Notes under the pieces: model-generated
What the model was told of the DNA's origin: nothing
What the model saw: the letters and a program-made list of their open reading frames with translations, nothing else
The model's database searches: none
Made by a program: the position numbers and the translations under genes
Source of the DNA: Camellia lanceoleosa
Lineage: Eukaryota; Streptophyta; Magnoliopsida; Ericales; Theaceae
Assembly (NCBI GenBank): GCA_025200525.1
Contig: CM045761.1
Location: 58,615,438 to 58,679,437, forward strand
Direction of reading: 5' to 3'
Length of the DNA: 64,000 nt
Shown: positions 44,771 to 55,956 of the stretch, one piece after another
Layout: the number at the start of each line of letters is the position of its first letter
Numbering within the stretch: the stretch's first letter is position 1

Positions 44771-45787
44771 ATGACGCAGAACTCTGAAGAGATTGTGGTC
44801 ATGACGGCCGCGTTGAGTCAGGAAACCGTCCCACAGAATGATGCTACTGTTGATATGCCGCACCCGCCCAGGTCGCCCGCCGCACACCCAATCTGGGTCC
44901 CCCAACTATATCAGGCTCGTGAGCCTACCACATTTGAACTAATGGGGATGATCGGTGACCTCCAAAGGTCTATGGCAGACCTTGCTTACGGGATGTCAGC
45001 TCCACCACCAGTCGCACCGTATGCCGGGAGCTTTGCACCTCAGGAGCCCCATTGGGGCGACCATGTGATTGAATTGAGTCAACCAGAAATGGCCTCCAAT
45101 TATGGCAACGATGCACCAGTACCAACCCAAACCTCTCATCAGGCCGAGGCCAGAGGAAGAGACAAGATGAAGGCAGACGCCGACCCCATTGAACAACTGC
45201 TGTGGGCAGTAGAGGCTTTGAAAGCCGGGGGAATGAATAAGCAGCAGGTATCCGTAGTTATGTCAAAAACTGTGGAGGATGCCTTCCCCACCCCGCCTGA
45301 GGGCAGTACCAGTCAACCAGAGAATCGGGACAGGCCCCGTCACGCCAAAACAGTTCTTCCCGCCTCCAGCCCTACATCCGGGAAGAATCAGAAATCCAAA
45401 GCCGCACCTGCCGACCCATTTGCCAGTGCATCTAGCAGGAGTATTCAGGCTCCAAAGTACCTGCCCCGAGGGCGCAGGGCCTTCCATCCTCTTCACATGC
45501 CTTTGTCTAGGGCACTTCTAATTTTGGCCAAAAAGGGGCATCTTACACCCCTCGATCCTAGGCCGCTCCCCAAACCTCTTCCAGCAGGCCATGATGCCAC
45601 TCAGTACTGTGCGTACCATCAACAGTCTGGCCATGCTACAGATAATTGCTTCCGCCTCCGTCATGAGGTACAGGATTTGATTGATAACAAGGTCATCCTC
45701 CCGCCTACCTCGGCCAAATCAGTCACTACAGAGTTCTTGGATTGTGAGGACACAGATACCGAGGACACCGATACTGTTAGTATGTAA
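44771..45787 (+). CDS. Gag-like protein of array A (338 aa, open)
   Basis: This is the longest undamaged frame in the window. The start MTQNSEEIVV is the first ATG after the leader. The N-terminal ~110 residues are Pro-rich with a MIGDLQRSMADLAYGM helix. Next comes a segment with EQLLWAVEALKAGGMNK, then a Ser/Pro/Lys linker. From residue ~230 it aligns with the gag of D: FHPLHMPLSRALLILAKKGH, PRPLPKPLPAGHDATQY, zinc-knuckle-like CAYHQQSGHATDNC and LRHEVQDLIDNKVI. The tail is acidic (DCEDTDTEDTDTVSM). The capsid-type middle region of D and B (APFEFK... to FSEFVTKW) is missing, so the protein would keep the RNA-binding end without a normal shell domain. Expression and function are unproven. Confidence 0.75.
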   Translation: MTQNSEEIVVMTAALSQETVPQNDATVDMPHPPRSPAAHPIWVPQLYQAREPTTFELMGMIGDLQRSMADLAYGMSAPPPVAPYAGSFAPQEPHWGDHVIELSQPEMASNYGNDAPVPTQTSHQAEARGRDKMKADADPIEQLLWAVEALKAGGMNKQQVSVVMSKTVEDAFPTPPEGSTSQPENRDRPRHAKTVLPASSPTSGKNQKSKAAPADPFASASSRSIQAPKYLPRGRRAFHPLHMPLSRALLILAKKGHLTPLDPRPLPKPLPAGHDATQYCAYHQQSGHATDNCFRLRHEVQDLIDNKVILPPTSAKSVTTEFLDCEDTDTEDTDTVSM

Positions 45788-46949
45788 TTGGGATTCAACT
45801 GCCTGCGGGCAATATCTGGCACATTTTTGGATATGGCGTTTGGCACGCATTTTTGAGCACCTGCCAACGCTAATTTTGTAAATCCTGACTTGGGTGTCGA
45901 GTCAGTCTTTTTGTGTTTTGTCTTGAGTCTGTCTCATTGTTTTGAGTCAGTCCTTTTGCTTAAGGGTCTGTCTAATTGTAATGAGTCAGTCCCTCTTTTG
46001 TATAGAATACTAGGTGACTTCGGGGTTGTTGCCTCAAGCACCGTTTTGTTTTGTAAATTGCTTCTTTTTGTTTTCTTGGGTCCCCCTCCGCTGTGGAGCC
46101 AGTTCACACCTGGGAAACTTGAATGAAACAGTCGCGGCTACCGTGCTTCCATGTTTATTGATTATATTGGGCTAGGTGTGCCAGAAAATTCGAATGGGGT
46201 GACAACACATTCCGCCTGCTCTCTTGTGCCCTAAAAATCATTGCATCGACCTAAGTTTTTCAAAACTTTTTTCGAACACTGTGGTGAAAACGAAGAGGAA
46301 GGAATTCCTCGGGTTTTTGCAAAATTTTGATCACTTTGAGAGAAAGAGAGGCATGCTAAGCTGTTAATGGATGAAATCATGCTTGTCAGCGTGAGTACTG
46401 AGAAGGACCCTGGCCTGACCCAGACTGGTTCCACACTATCTTCAGCGCGAGCGATTTTATCGCCTCTTAAAAGAAAAAACTTTCAAAAACAAAATGTTTT
46501 GCGCAGACTTGTGAAGACATGTGTGGAATCGCTCTTGAGATTGTGCAGCTTCGGATCGCTCTCAGCCTCGAGACTTGAGTCCTTGCCTTCAAACCTTGAA
46601 CTTGCATTCAGAATGTTCAATGGTCAACCACAATGTGAGGCCTGTGTGGCCAGATTCAAAGCAGCCCATGAATTAGAGGCAAGAAAGTCGGATCAAGAAG
46701 ATCAGAAGATCAGAAGAAGCTTGCAAAGCTAGAACAGAAGTACCCTTTGAACTAGGGGCAAAAAATATCAAATGTGCTCGAAGAGCCGAAGATAGATCTT
46801 TCTGCAAATCAATACAACAGTCGCTCTCCTGGATACGGAGAGGCTTCAATCTCAAAACCATTTGGCATGGACTTGTTACACTTTTCCCCTTTGAGAGGCT
46901 CGCTGGGCCGAAAACCCGGAAGGGCGACCCAGGCAAAAGTTAGAGCAAA
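45788..46949 (+). pseudogene. Deleted pol remnant, internal copy 2
   Basis: It matches 34999-36141 almost base for base. STEKDPGLTQTGSTLS (about 46394-46441) matches the region just before RT in D, and 46840-46945 matches the end of its integrase. Protease, RT, both RNases H and the integrase core are absent. Repeated GAGTCAGTC / GAGTCTGTC words lie at 45898-45990. Confidence 0.7.
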
Positions 46950-47098
46950 GAAAAATACAAAAAAAAAAAGAAAAAAAGAAAAAAGAGAAAAAAATTCAAA
47001 GATACCAAAAATGCAAAAAGAAAAGGAAAGAAAAATGCAAAAAAAAAGAAGAAGAAGAAAAAGGAAAGAAAAGAATAGAAAAAAGAAAAGAAAGAAGA
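46950..47098 (+). repeat. Poly-purine A/G tract, internal copy 2
   Basis: About 150 bp of A-runs broken by G (AAAAAAAGAAAAAAAG). Length and interruptions differ slightly from copy 1, as expected for a slipping tract. Confidence 0.85.
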
Positions 47099-47198
47099 AC
47101 AAAGCTCGCAAGGTCGAAAACCTGCAACAGGCGCCTTGGCAAAAATTAGAGCCTGAAAATAGTGAAGGTTAAAATACCCGAGAGTACCTTAACTGGAA

Positions 47199-47235
47199 CT
47201 ACGTAAGGCTTGATTCCCATGTTTGGGATACGTAG
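47199..47235 (+). ncRNA. Conserved 37 nt stem-loop, first position, internal copy 2
   Basis: CTACGTA pairs with TACGTAG around 23 nt. It has the same length as in copy 1 and in element D. Confidence 0.45.
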
Positions 47236-47507
47236 GCAACTTCATCTTGAAGTCCAGCCCCCAACGCTTTCATAGCGTCTCAGTCCATGTCATGGTTTTG
47301 GTCACTCGCCTCCTCCTAATCCGACGTTTTGGTTACAACGGCTGGAATTGCGTGATCAACTTTCTCTTGAAGCCCAACCACCAACACCTCCCAGGTGATT
47401 GTGTCCATATATTGATTCAGAACGTCTTCGTCTCCTCCGCGTCTGAGGGTCCGATCGTCATCAATAAGGAGTGATGCACAGCATGCCGCGGCATCATCCA
47501 AACAAGG

Positions 47508-47635
47508 GGCAACTTTCCGTTGCCACCCATTGCCATCCATGTCCAAAAGTTGCCCTAAGTTACCATTCAAACTAGGGGCAACTTTCCGTTGCCATATTCC
47601 CCCTTCAAGCAAGGGGCAATTTTCCATTGCCTCCG
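47508..47635 (+). repeat. Three GGCAAC-TTTCC-GTTGCC hairpins, internal copy 2
   Basis: Same trio as in copy 1, with the third keeping its paired changes (GGCAAT/ATTGCC). Confidence 0.75.
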
Positions 47636-49011
47636 ATCCGAGGTTGCATATCTCGAGGGTAAGTTTCATGCTCGTTGAGCATCGTTTGTTTGCAAAAATA
47701 GTTTTTGAAAAATTTTCGCTGAGGTTGACTTATTTTCTCAAAAACTGTTTCATTTTTAAAATTGGACCATGTTTGGACCCCAAAAGGAGAATTTTCAGTG
47801 CTCACAGCCTGATTCACATGATTTTCAAATCAAAAATTGAATAAGTGTGTTAATCCAACTCTCATTTTGATCAAAACTGTTTTAAGGAGAAAACAAGAAA
47901 AAATGGTCAAAATAACGAACTAGGGGCACAGTTGAGCCAGGTGTCCTGTCCCCCCCCACCACCAGCATGCACTCGCCAGAAAGGCACCCCCATCTACCAG
48001 AAGAAATAGCCGCGAGCTAGTCGTGTCGGGCATGAACCCGCAACTTCCTATTCATCTGTCATTCACCTCGGGGAGGGCTGCAAAATGAGAGAATAAAGAA
48101 TAGAGAGGAGTAAGTTGAGAGAAAAGTGAGAGAAGGGTTTTTGAGAGAAAAACCGAGCCTGAGGGTCGAGTGATGTGAGAGTCACACAAATCAGAAGGGG
48201 TGGGAAACCTACCCGGAGGAATTGGCTCCTCAAGTCTGAGGTCTTTTATTATAAAACATGTCCGTGTGTCGTGTCTTTTGACTTATCAGTCTCAATGTTG
48301 GCTTTGAGTCTTTTCCGAATGTGTCTTGTTGTGCTAGGTCGTGTGCCTTTTGTTTCTTCGTTTGAGTCTGTCTCGTCGTGTCCTGTGGTAGGCTCGATAC
48401 CCCGGTTGAAAACCCATCCTCTTCCAAAAGGCAATTGCTCGTGCTCAGAATGCTGTGCCGTTCTCTACATCCGTGCAAAGCAAGAAAAGGAAATGGAAGA
48501 TTTGAGGCATCCGAGGGTGTTTCAACTGCAACCGTATCAGTTTTGTGATCCGTCTTGTCAGATTGGGTTATTCATTTAAGGTTTGCTGTGGGCAGAATGA
48601 ACCGAGTATTGTATCGCAGGCCGTATGTAGCCCCAATCCTCAGCAGAGTATGGGCTGTATGTTCGGATTGAGCAATGGTTTGTATGAAATTTGTTTTCTT
48701 AGTTGGTTGGTTATTTGATTATCACAAAGTGCAAGTGTTCAATTGTCGGATACAAATCAATATCATTTACATTTGAGGTGTAGTATGATGCAATGCGATG
48801 CAAAGTATGAAATGTGCGGTATCTGTGAGACATCTGAGATATAACACTCTTTTAGACAAAAAGTTTGTTTTATATATAATCTTTTTTCATTGCATCTCGA
48901 GGCACGTACGCCTCGTTTTGCACTTCATTTTCCATCTTTTGAGACACGCACGTCTCATGCGCGTCTCATTTGCATCGCATGCACTTGAGTACTGTGTAAC
49001 AGTTGCCCCCC
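47636..49011 (+). other. 3' untranslated region, internal copy 2
   Basis: No gene is seen. It corresponds to 36821-38185. Small differences near 48685-48840 (for example GAAATTTGTTTTCTTAG against GAGCTGTTTTGCTGCTTAG) again fall at CTG/CAG sites. Confidence 0.55.
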
Positions 49012-49278
49012 GGTCTGGCGAGACCTTAAACACGCACGGTCTAGGAGACCTTAAATCCTCGGGAGGTGAAAGATCTCCGGTGCATTAAGGTGTGCACCTC
49101 ATTGCATTTGGCATGCATTCCATCGCATTGTTTCGCGCACCTCATCGGTTGCCCCCCTAGGTCCGGCGAGACCTTAAACCCGCTCATTTGCATTATCATG
49201 CATCTCAAAAGCCGCGCGTTGGCGCGCATCTGAAAAACATGCATTGTCATGCATACATTTGCATCCCGGTCTAGGAGA
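49012..49278 (+). repeat. Four GGTCT-n-AGACC hairpins, internal copy 2
   Basis: Same four hairpins as 38186-38454, each followed by TTAAA. No difference between the copies is seen in this block. Confidence 0.75.
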
Positions 49279-49609
49279 CCTTAAATCCTCTGAAGGTGCA
49301 ATTCCTTTGGTGTTTGTCGTGCCCGAACGACTTTCGGTGGTCTGGTAAAGCCACCCGTCTGTGTTTTCAGTGAGTTCCTAGGGCACCAATGGGGACGGTG
49401 AAAACTAGAGTTTGAATGGCTTATGCCTAGAACGCAAAGGTTCGGAATTTCCGAGACTAAAGTCTGGTTTGAATACCCAGGGGGATGTACCCTCGGCTTG
49501 AAATCTGTATGGAAGCCCCATAGGTTGAGGCGGCATGTTTACGCCTCGATTCTGGATACTGAACCAACCTAGTATATCACCCCGTTGGTAGAATAGGGAA
49601 AACTGCAAT

Positions 49610-50325
49610 CGCAGCCATTGCATCACATTGCATTTATCACGCATTTCATTGTAAATACTATTGCATATGTCATGCACTTTCAAAAATCCAAAATTCAAAA
49701 AAAAAAACATGCATTCCATGCATCATCAATTCTATTGCATATGTCATACATTGTCATGCATTTTCAAAACAAAACAAACAAAAAAACCATGCATATGTCA
49801 TGCATCATCCTCGTAGTGTAGCGCATATGTCATGCATTTTCTGTAGATGTCCATTTCCATTGCATTATAGCTTGCATGCATTCCACTGCATCATCTTCCA
49901 TCTATGGCTTGCGCCTTTCCTTGTTGAGCTTGGTCCGGTATCGCCCTTACTTTTCACGTCGAAGCACGCTTACGTATGCGAAGTTACGTACTAGACATGG
50001 CTTGTATCGTACATTCCTTCCTAGGCAAGACTGGTGCCGCCGCGTGCCATATCCATTGTACCTATTCCATCGCATGCATTCCATCGCATCATCTTCCATC
50101 CATGGCTTGCCTTTCCTTGTTGAGCTTGGTCTGGTATGTGCCTATACTTCTCATGTTGAAGCATAGTTCTGTTCGTGTATCGCGCCTACTCCACGTTGGT
50201 ATGTTGGTCTGAGGTTGCGGCACCCTTTGCTGTGCTAGACATGGCTTGTACGCGTACATGCCTTTCCTAGGCAAAATACGGTTTGGCCCGCGTGCCATAT
50301 CCATTGTATCCATTTCCATTACATT
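49610..50325 (+). repeat. TGCAT-rich stretch and duplication, internal copy 2
   Basis: It matches 38780-39490. At 49930-50110 it differs from copy 1 at nearly every CAG and CTG. For example, copy 1 has CACAGTTCTGTATGCAG and this copy CACGCTTACGTATGCG. The pattern is the reverse of the gag region, where copy 1 is the damaged one. Confidence 0.75.
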
Positions 50326-50985
50326 GTAGTGTAATTGTTGCGTCCGGCATTAGGATCATTATTCTCACCCCAGCGGGTCGTTTCCCCACTTATGTCATTC
50401 CACTCAATACTTGTTCTTGCGTCCGTGCGAAGTACTCATAGATCAGACATCGTTCTATGGGAGACGGACTTGTCACCTCCATCAATCTATTTGACATATG
50501 TGTGGTTTCGAACCGCTCCGGTTTGAATCATAATTCAATCGCCCTGCGTGTAGTTTGCATTAGTTTTAATTGCACTACATTTTCATTTGCATTATTCATA
50601 CATAGTTTTGTATATATTGCATATCATTCATCATTCGCATTGCATATGTCATGCATTTTGCTAACAATATTATACCTGTTAAGTTTGCTTTCTTTTCAGG
50701 CACGATATTGTATGTACGGTTCATTTACCGCCGGTGCAACCAGGCGAGCCGCACAGGTATTGTATCCTCCGCGTGAGACGTTTTGAGAATTGCATAATTC
50801 TCTTACATCCTTTCTACATTGTAGTGTAGACTGTTGCATGTTAGCTTATAACTGTCGCATGTATGCTTCATTACAGCTTTCTTTGCATGATCATAAGTTA
50901 TGCTCGGCTTCTTGCATTTTCGGTTGCATTTTGCCCCTGCCTACGGGCGCATATCTTATCCTTGGCATGTGTGCCTGTGCTTGAA

Positions 50986-51018
50986 CTACGCTGGTTTGAT
51001 TCCTAAAGGGATACGTAG
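50986..51018 (+). ncRNA. Conserved stem-loop, second position, internal copy 2
   Basis: CTACG and CGTAG enclose GGTTTGATTCCTAAAGGGATA, as in copy 1. Confidence 0.45.
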
Positions 51019-51142
51019 GCAGCTTGCGAGTTCAACCATTTGTGCTTTGTATGTTTGTCTGAGTCTTCGGCCTTGTCAAAAATGGGTCGTCTCTGGGCTT
51101 TGACATTCACTCCCGTCATTGTTATGACTTTCGAGTTCTGTC

Positions 51143-51154
51143 AAAGAGGGGCAA
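51143..51154 (+). promoter_or_regulatory. Polypurine tract, internal copy 2
   Basis: AAAGAGGGGCAA directly before CTGTAGACACC. An identical tract precedes LTR E. Confidence 0.75.
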
Positions 51155-54100
51155 CTGTAGACACCCCATTTTTGACCGTCCTCAAGACTTGGACGTCACC
51201 GTTGGAACACTCGGTGATTATCCATGTTTGTGTTCGTTTGGAGTTCCCGGAGTTCTCGGCTGTGCGAGCCTTGCCTCAGGACCTCCGAACTCGACTGTTT
51301 GTGTTTGGTTTTGCACCAAACACTTGTGTTTTGCCTTGGAAGGGCAGGGAATGCTTTGTGAGGCATCCCCACACACCACCGGCTGGGGCTAGAGGCCACC
51401 GGCTGGCTGTAGTTGTCACCGGCACTATATTGTGCCGGTCGGCACTATTTTGTGCCGGTCGGCACTATTTTGGGCGAAATGACCAATTTGCCCAGCCGAC
51501 CACTGTGCACTTGCTTTCTGAGATATTTTCAGACAGCTGTGTGCAATTGTGTTCCCCTCCATACACGTGTATGGAGGGATGAGCTTGCTTAGTGGCCAAG
51601 CTTGTAAGCTTTTGGCCTATAAGAGGGAAAGCTCTTCCTCTTGGCTTAAGGTTGGCTTCTTGAGAGACTTAACCATTGTTAGAGAGAGCCAAGCTCTGGT
51701 TTTAGGGTTAAGATAGATACACATCCTATCTCTCCCTTTCTCTTTTGCTTTCTAGGTGTTTTAGTTCATATTATTGCACTAACACACCTAGTCTTCCACC
51801 TTTTCTTGGTATTCTTAAAAATCAGAGCTTATTATTGAAGTTCTTGACTGGTTTTGAGTCCAAAGAAGCTACAACATCAAGCTTTGTGAAGAGGACTATA
51901 AGGGTAAGAACTTAACCCCCTTTTTACCCCATTCTTGTAACCTATTTTTGCTTGCTTTAAAACAGTTTTTGTGCTTAGTGATTAACACATAAAATCTCTG
52001 TTTTTAAGTTCTCTTCATTGTTCATTAAGGGTGTTGTGAGGTTTGGGGAAGTTTGACCCCCTTTAGGCCTTGAAAAGGCCTCTTTTTGTGCTTGTTGGTT
52101 GAGATCCGAGATTTTGGTGATAGGATCTTTTCACCACTGAAATCTTGAGGGATTTCAGTGGTGAAGAGCATGCCTTGAAGTCTCAAGAAGGAGAGGGCCA
52201 CCCCCTCTCCTTCATGTCCTTGAAAAGGACAAATTTTGCTTCCTTAAGGAGTTCTATGCTTGAGTGTGTGTTGAGCTTGTTTGACTTGTTTTCTATGCTT
52301 ATATTGCTATGATATAACATGTTTTCAAGTTGGTTTTGGTCTCCTATACATGCTTAGTATAGTTGCCTTGTAATGCCCCTTTTATGCCTTAACATGTCTA
52401 GGTTGTTTGCCCTATTTTCTAGCATGTTTTAAGCTTAGATTTGTGAAGCTTGTAAGCTTATTTTGCCATGACTTAGCTCTGTCCATGGCTATTTTGGCCA
52501 ATCTTAGCATGAATTTGGTAGCCTCTTTGTATTTGGCTTGTTGGCCTCAAAAGCATGAATTTGTAGTATGACATGCTTGCTTTATTTTTGATGGTTGGAA
52601 TCATCTAGCATGCCATTTCAGTCCTTCATACATGCTTGTTTGATTGCCTTGGTGGCCTTGTTAATGCTTTAAGAGCTTGTGTTAAGTGCTCTATGTTTAG
52701 GCCTTATTGCATGCCTTAGATTCCATGCTTCCTAGATGCCATCTAGGTGGTCATTTAGGCTTAGTTTTATGTGTTAAAACTTTGTCTTTAAGTGCTTGAA
52801 TATTGCCATGTATGATTGTGCTAAGTGTGGTTTAATGCCCTATTGACTTGCTTTAAGCCTAGGCCATTTGCATGCTTTGTTTGGAATGCTCTATTGCATG
52901 ATTTGGCATCATGTTTAACATGAATTTCAGAGCTTTAAATGCATGCTATTAGTCCATGTTTGGCCTCTTTAAGTATGCATGAGAATTGCTTTGGTTTGCC
53001 TAAGTCTTGGGCCTTAACACTTGCATATGTGTGTGTGCATTTGGTCTCATTTTCTAGGCATTTTGGCCACTGATCTTAGGCCTTTTAGGGTTGCCTAATT
53101 CATGTCTAAGTCCATTATTCCATTGGATTGCATGCTTGTATTATATGCTTGTTTGTATGCTTGCATAAATGCATCATATTGTCCATCTAGCATCCTAGAT
53201 GACATGCTTAGGATTGCACCACATTAACATGCATACCAAGCCTCTTGAAGTGAGTTTGATAGAGGTTTGGTACCCCTTTTGTGCCTATGTGTTTTGCATG
53301 CATTTGTAAGTGAAGGTGCATTCTTGGTTCTTAGGGCCATCATGCATGGAAATGCGTGATTGGTGGTCCGAACCGAGGCACAACCTCCTTTGAGTCCAAA
53401 ACATGATAAGGATTGTGTTTGATGCATAAATTGCTTGAATTGCCTTGCCATGCATAGTCTTGCCCTCTCTTCTTTGTGAGTTGCGTGTTCTGAGAATTAA
53501 GTGCCGGCAGTATTTAGTGCCGGCCGGCGGTGTATCAGTGTCCGATAGCTTCATCTGCAGCCGGTGGTCAATCCCCGCAGCCGGTGGCCAAACCCCTCAG
53601 TCGGTGGTGATCTTCAGTGGATCTGGAAGGTTTCCCAGGATTTTGGCATCCTTCAGAGGAGGAGAGCAGAGAAAACAGGGGCAAATCATGGATGGTAGTG
53701 CGATTCAGAGCAAGTCAAGGCGGCGCCGCATTTGAGCCCTCCCCCGAGGCATTTACTGCTTTAATTAGATTAATTATTTATTTAATTAATTTAGTCAATT
53801 TGTAATAATTAATTAGCTTGCGTAGTTAATTAATCTGTATTATTCTTTTGGTCCCTCCGAGCGAGGGCAAATTGTAATAAGGGTGTGTGGGTGTGTGTAT
53901 GTCTTCCAACCCCCATTTCTTTCTCCCTTTTATTTACCTGCTTTGATGGTAGATTAGGGCATACTTATCTTTAGCATACCTTATGCTATGCATGCGTGCA
54001 TTCATGCATTTGTTTACATGCACCGGGCTCGGTACATCATACAAACTGCATTGTATTTTCAATTCCTAATTGAATACGTGCTATGTGATAGCATTTCACA

Positions 54101-54892
54101 TGCCATGTTTAGGGTAACCGAGCCTACTCTAGATTGCATCTATGCCTGTGTTGCATTAGCCACTTAACATGAACTAGGTCATGCATGTTTGCTAACTAGT
54201 TTTTTTTGTTTTGGCACGGAGTACGATGTAAGTATTTTACGCTTTAGCATATCGCATGCGTGTGAATGTTAACATGACAGTATGATTACCATGTGGCTAA
54301 GTGCTTATATGAGATAAACTGTTTGAATGCCTGTGGGTGGAGGTTGGATTGCCTGAGTTGGTACAACTCATTGAAATCCGTATTTTAGCCTACTTGCGAG
54401 TAGCAAAATCTAACACGTTTTTCGAGACAAAACGGATATGCAATGTTTATTTCCAAGTTAGGCGATCTAGTCTATACTTTTGTGTTGTGCGCATCACATA
54501 GTAATTCTAGATTAAATAACCGGAATAAGAACGCATAAAGTTTTCAAAATTGGATATCACGGTTAGTAGAGGCCGGTCTTCGGATCGGGCGAGAGGGGGT
54601 GCTCATAGCTGACCTTCCCCGATCGTACCCAAGCTCCCGAGCCAAGTCAACTTTGGTTATGACGGACATGTGGCCTTCGGCACCGAGTCAGGGTTTCCTA
54701 AATTTCCCATTTTAAAAAAATATTTAGGTGGCGACTCTGTAATCTGGCAAAGCAGTCCATGTTTGGCACTTCTTTTCAAAAATCAGTTTTTCTCAAAACG
54801 ATTTGCCAGAGTTGGACTCTTTGGTTCAGATTTAGAACCGTGACACAAATCGAGTCCGAACTGTAGAGTGAAGCCCACGGGCGCGTCTACAG
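51155..54892 (+). repeat. Array A LTR 3 (3738 bp)
   Basis: It begins CTGTAGACACC and ends CGTCTACAG, followed directly by AATCT, the right target duplication. It agrees with LTR 2 over nearly its whole length. Differences cluster at 53345-53560 and 53690-53735, within or beside CAG/CCG sites. The TATA box is at 51617-51624. Confidence 0.95.
51617..51624 (+). promoter_or_regulatory. TATA box, array A LTR 3
   Basis: CTATAAGA in GGCCTATAAGAGGG, same offset as in LTRs 1 and 2. Transcription from here would run out into D sequence, antisense to the gag of D. Confidence 0.55.
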
Positions 54893-54897
54893 AATCT
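54893..54897 (+). repeat. Target-site duplication of array A, right copy
   Basis: AATCT directly after CTACAG, identical to 29586-29590. Confidence 0.85.
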
Positions 54898-55956
54898 CCC
54901 TTGCAAGTTATGGACCACCATTCTGATTTGGTCCTTTTCAGACGGCTTGATAGTCATCATAGAGGCCTTAGCCCTTCACCGAGTTACAAAGTCCGAGAAG
55001 CCTTCCTTTGGCTCCTGACGGGTCGTTTCAAGATCACGAGTAGTGACCTCAATCTGGGTATTGTAGGAGTACTACGCGATGAAGGCCTCGGCCATTTCCT
55101 CCCAGTTTCTTTTCACAGAGTCTTCAAGCTTGGCATACGGAATGGCCGCTATACCTGACAAGGTCCGGCCAAAAAGTGATAATTTCTACAATCTAGTGAG
55201 ACCCATTGGTTGTAGGATATCAAAAAATAAACGCAAATGGACCATGGGATCCTCAGAGCTGTCAAACCGGTCTATATGTCGCATCTTGAATCTGTCTGGC
55301 AGAGTCACTGTGGCATTTGTGTATCCATCCTCAATGTCAGGGATTGAATTCATGCCCTGCGCTCGCTTGAAGAGTTTTTCTAGCTTGTTGACTTTCAATG
55401 CAGCGGGGTCGACCTTGAATTCAAATGGCGCCTCCATTTGATGAACTGGTGCCTTAGAGGTTTGATGTGGGATCAGATCTGTCAGAATGCCTATATTCTC
55501 TTGGACATTGACTATGACCCTGGGTGCCGAAATTCCCGCTGGGGGTGCATGGGATGCAGAGGCTACTACCGATTATGGTTGCTATTGCTAAAGCCTTTCT
55601 ATCACTTCAACTTGGCGGGCCGCGACCTTAGCTTGGCGGGCTGTGACCTAAGCTTGGTGGGCAGCATCTAGCTGCATAGTTTCAATAGTTTGCTAGAGCT
55701 GTCAAAGCATATCTTCCATGTTGACTGGGGGATGTTGAGCTATCAGAACTGGCGAATACACTCTTTTTGGAGTAGAAGTAAAAGACTGGGCCTGACTGGG
55801 CATAGGTGAAACAAAAGGTGACTGCTGGATTGGTGAATTTTGCCTGATCCTCCTTCGTCTGGTAACCGGTGGGAGTGAAACAAACGTTGGTTGTCCCTTG
55901 ACAAGATCCCCGGATTTGCCAATCCTTCTCACATGGGTCCAGAGTGCTTGAAGGGT
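54898..55956 (-). pseudogene. 5' part of gag of element D
   Basis: Minus-strand pieces run from RRIGKSGDLVKGQPTFVSLP (about 55932) through a Gln/Ala-rich coil with TAG stops at expected Gln positions. The best capsid-type piece is 55437-55186, with APFEFKVDPAALKVNKLEKL and HIDRFDSSEDPMVHLRLFFD. It continues in broken form to QEPKEGFSDFVTR near 55010 and stops at array A. The zinc-knuckle half is at 29398-28883. The first part aligns with the gag of B from 14405 onward. Confidence 0.8.

Larger units (their letters stand above)
29591..54892 (+). mobile_element. Tandem array A: LTR-internal-LTR-internal-LTR of a non-autonomous Tat/Ogre-type element
   Basis: There are three LTRs (29591-33303, 40313-44045, 51155-54892) and two internal regions (33304-40312, 44046-51154), all in plus orientation. 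LTRs start CTGTAGACACC and end CGTCTACAG (the first LTR end is decayed). One 5 bp duplication, AATCT, brackets the whole 25.3 kb. Internal regions have a tRNA-Arg primer site, leader, gag-like frame, a short RT-upstream remnant joined to an integrase-tail remnant, a long 3' UTR and a polypurine tract, but no enzyme domains. Copies are nearly identical outside certain trinucleotide sites, so the array is young compared with D and B. Unequal recombination between LTRs of a single insertion explains one duplication around three LTRs. Confidence 0.9.
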
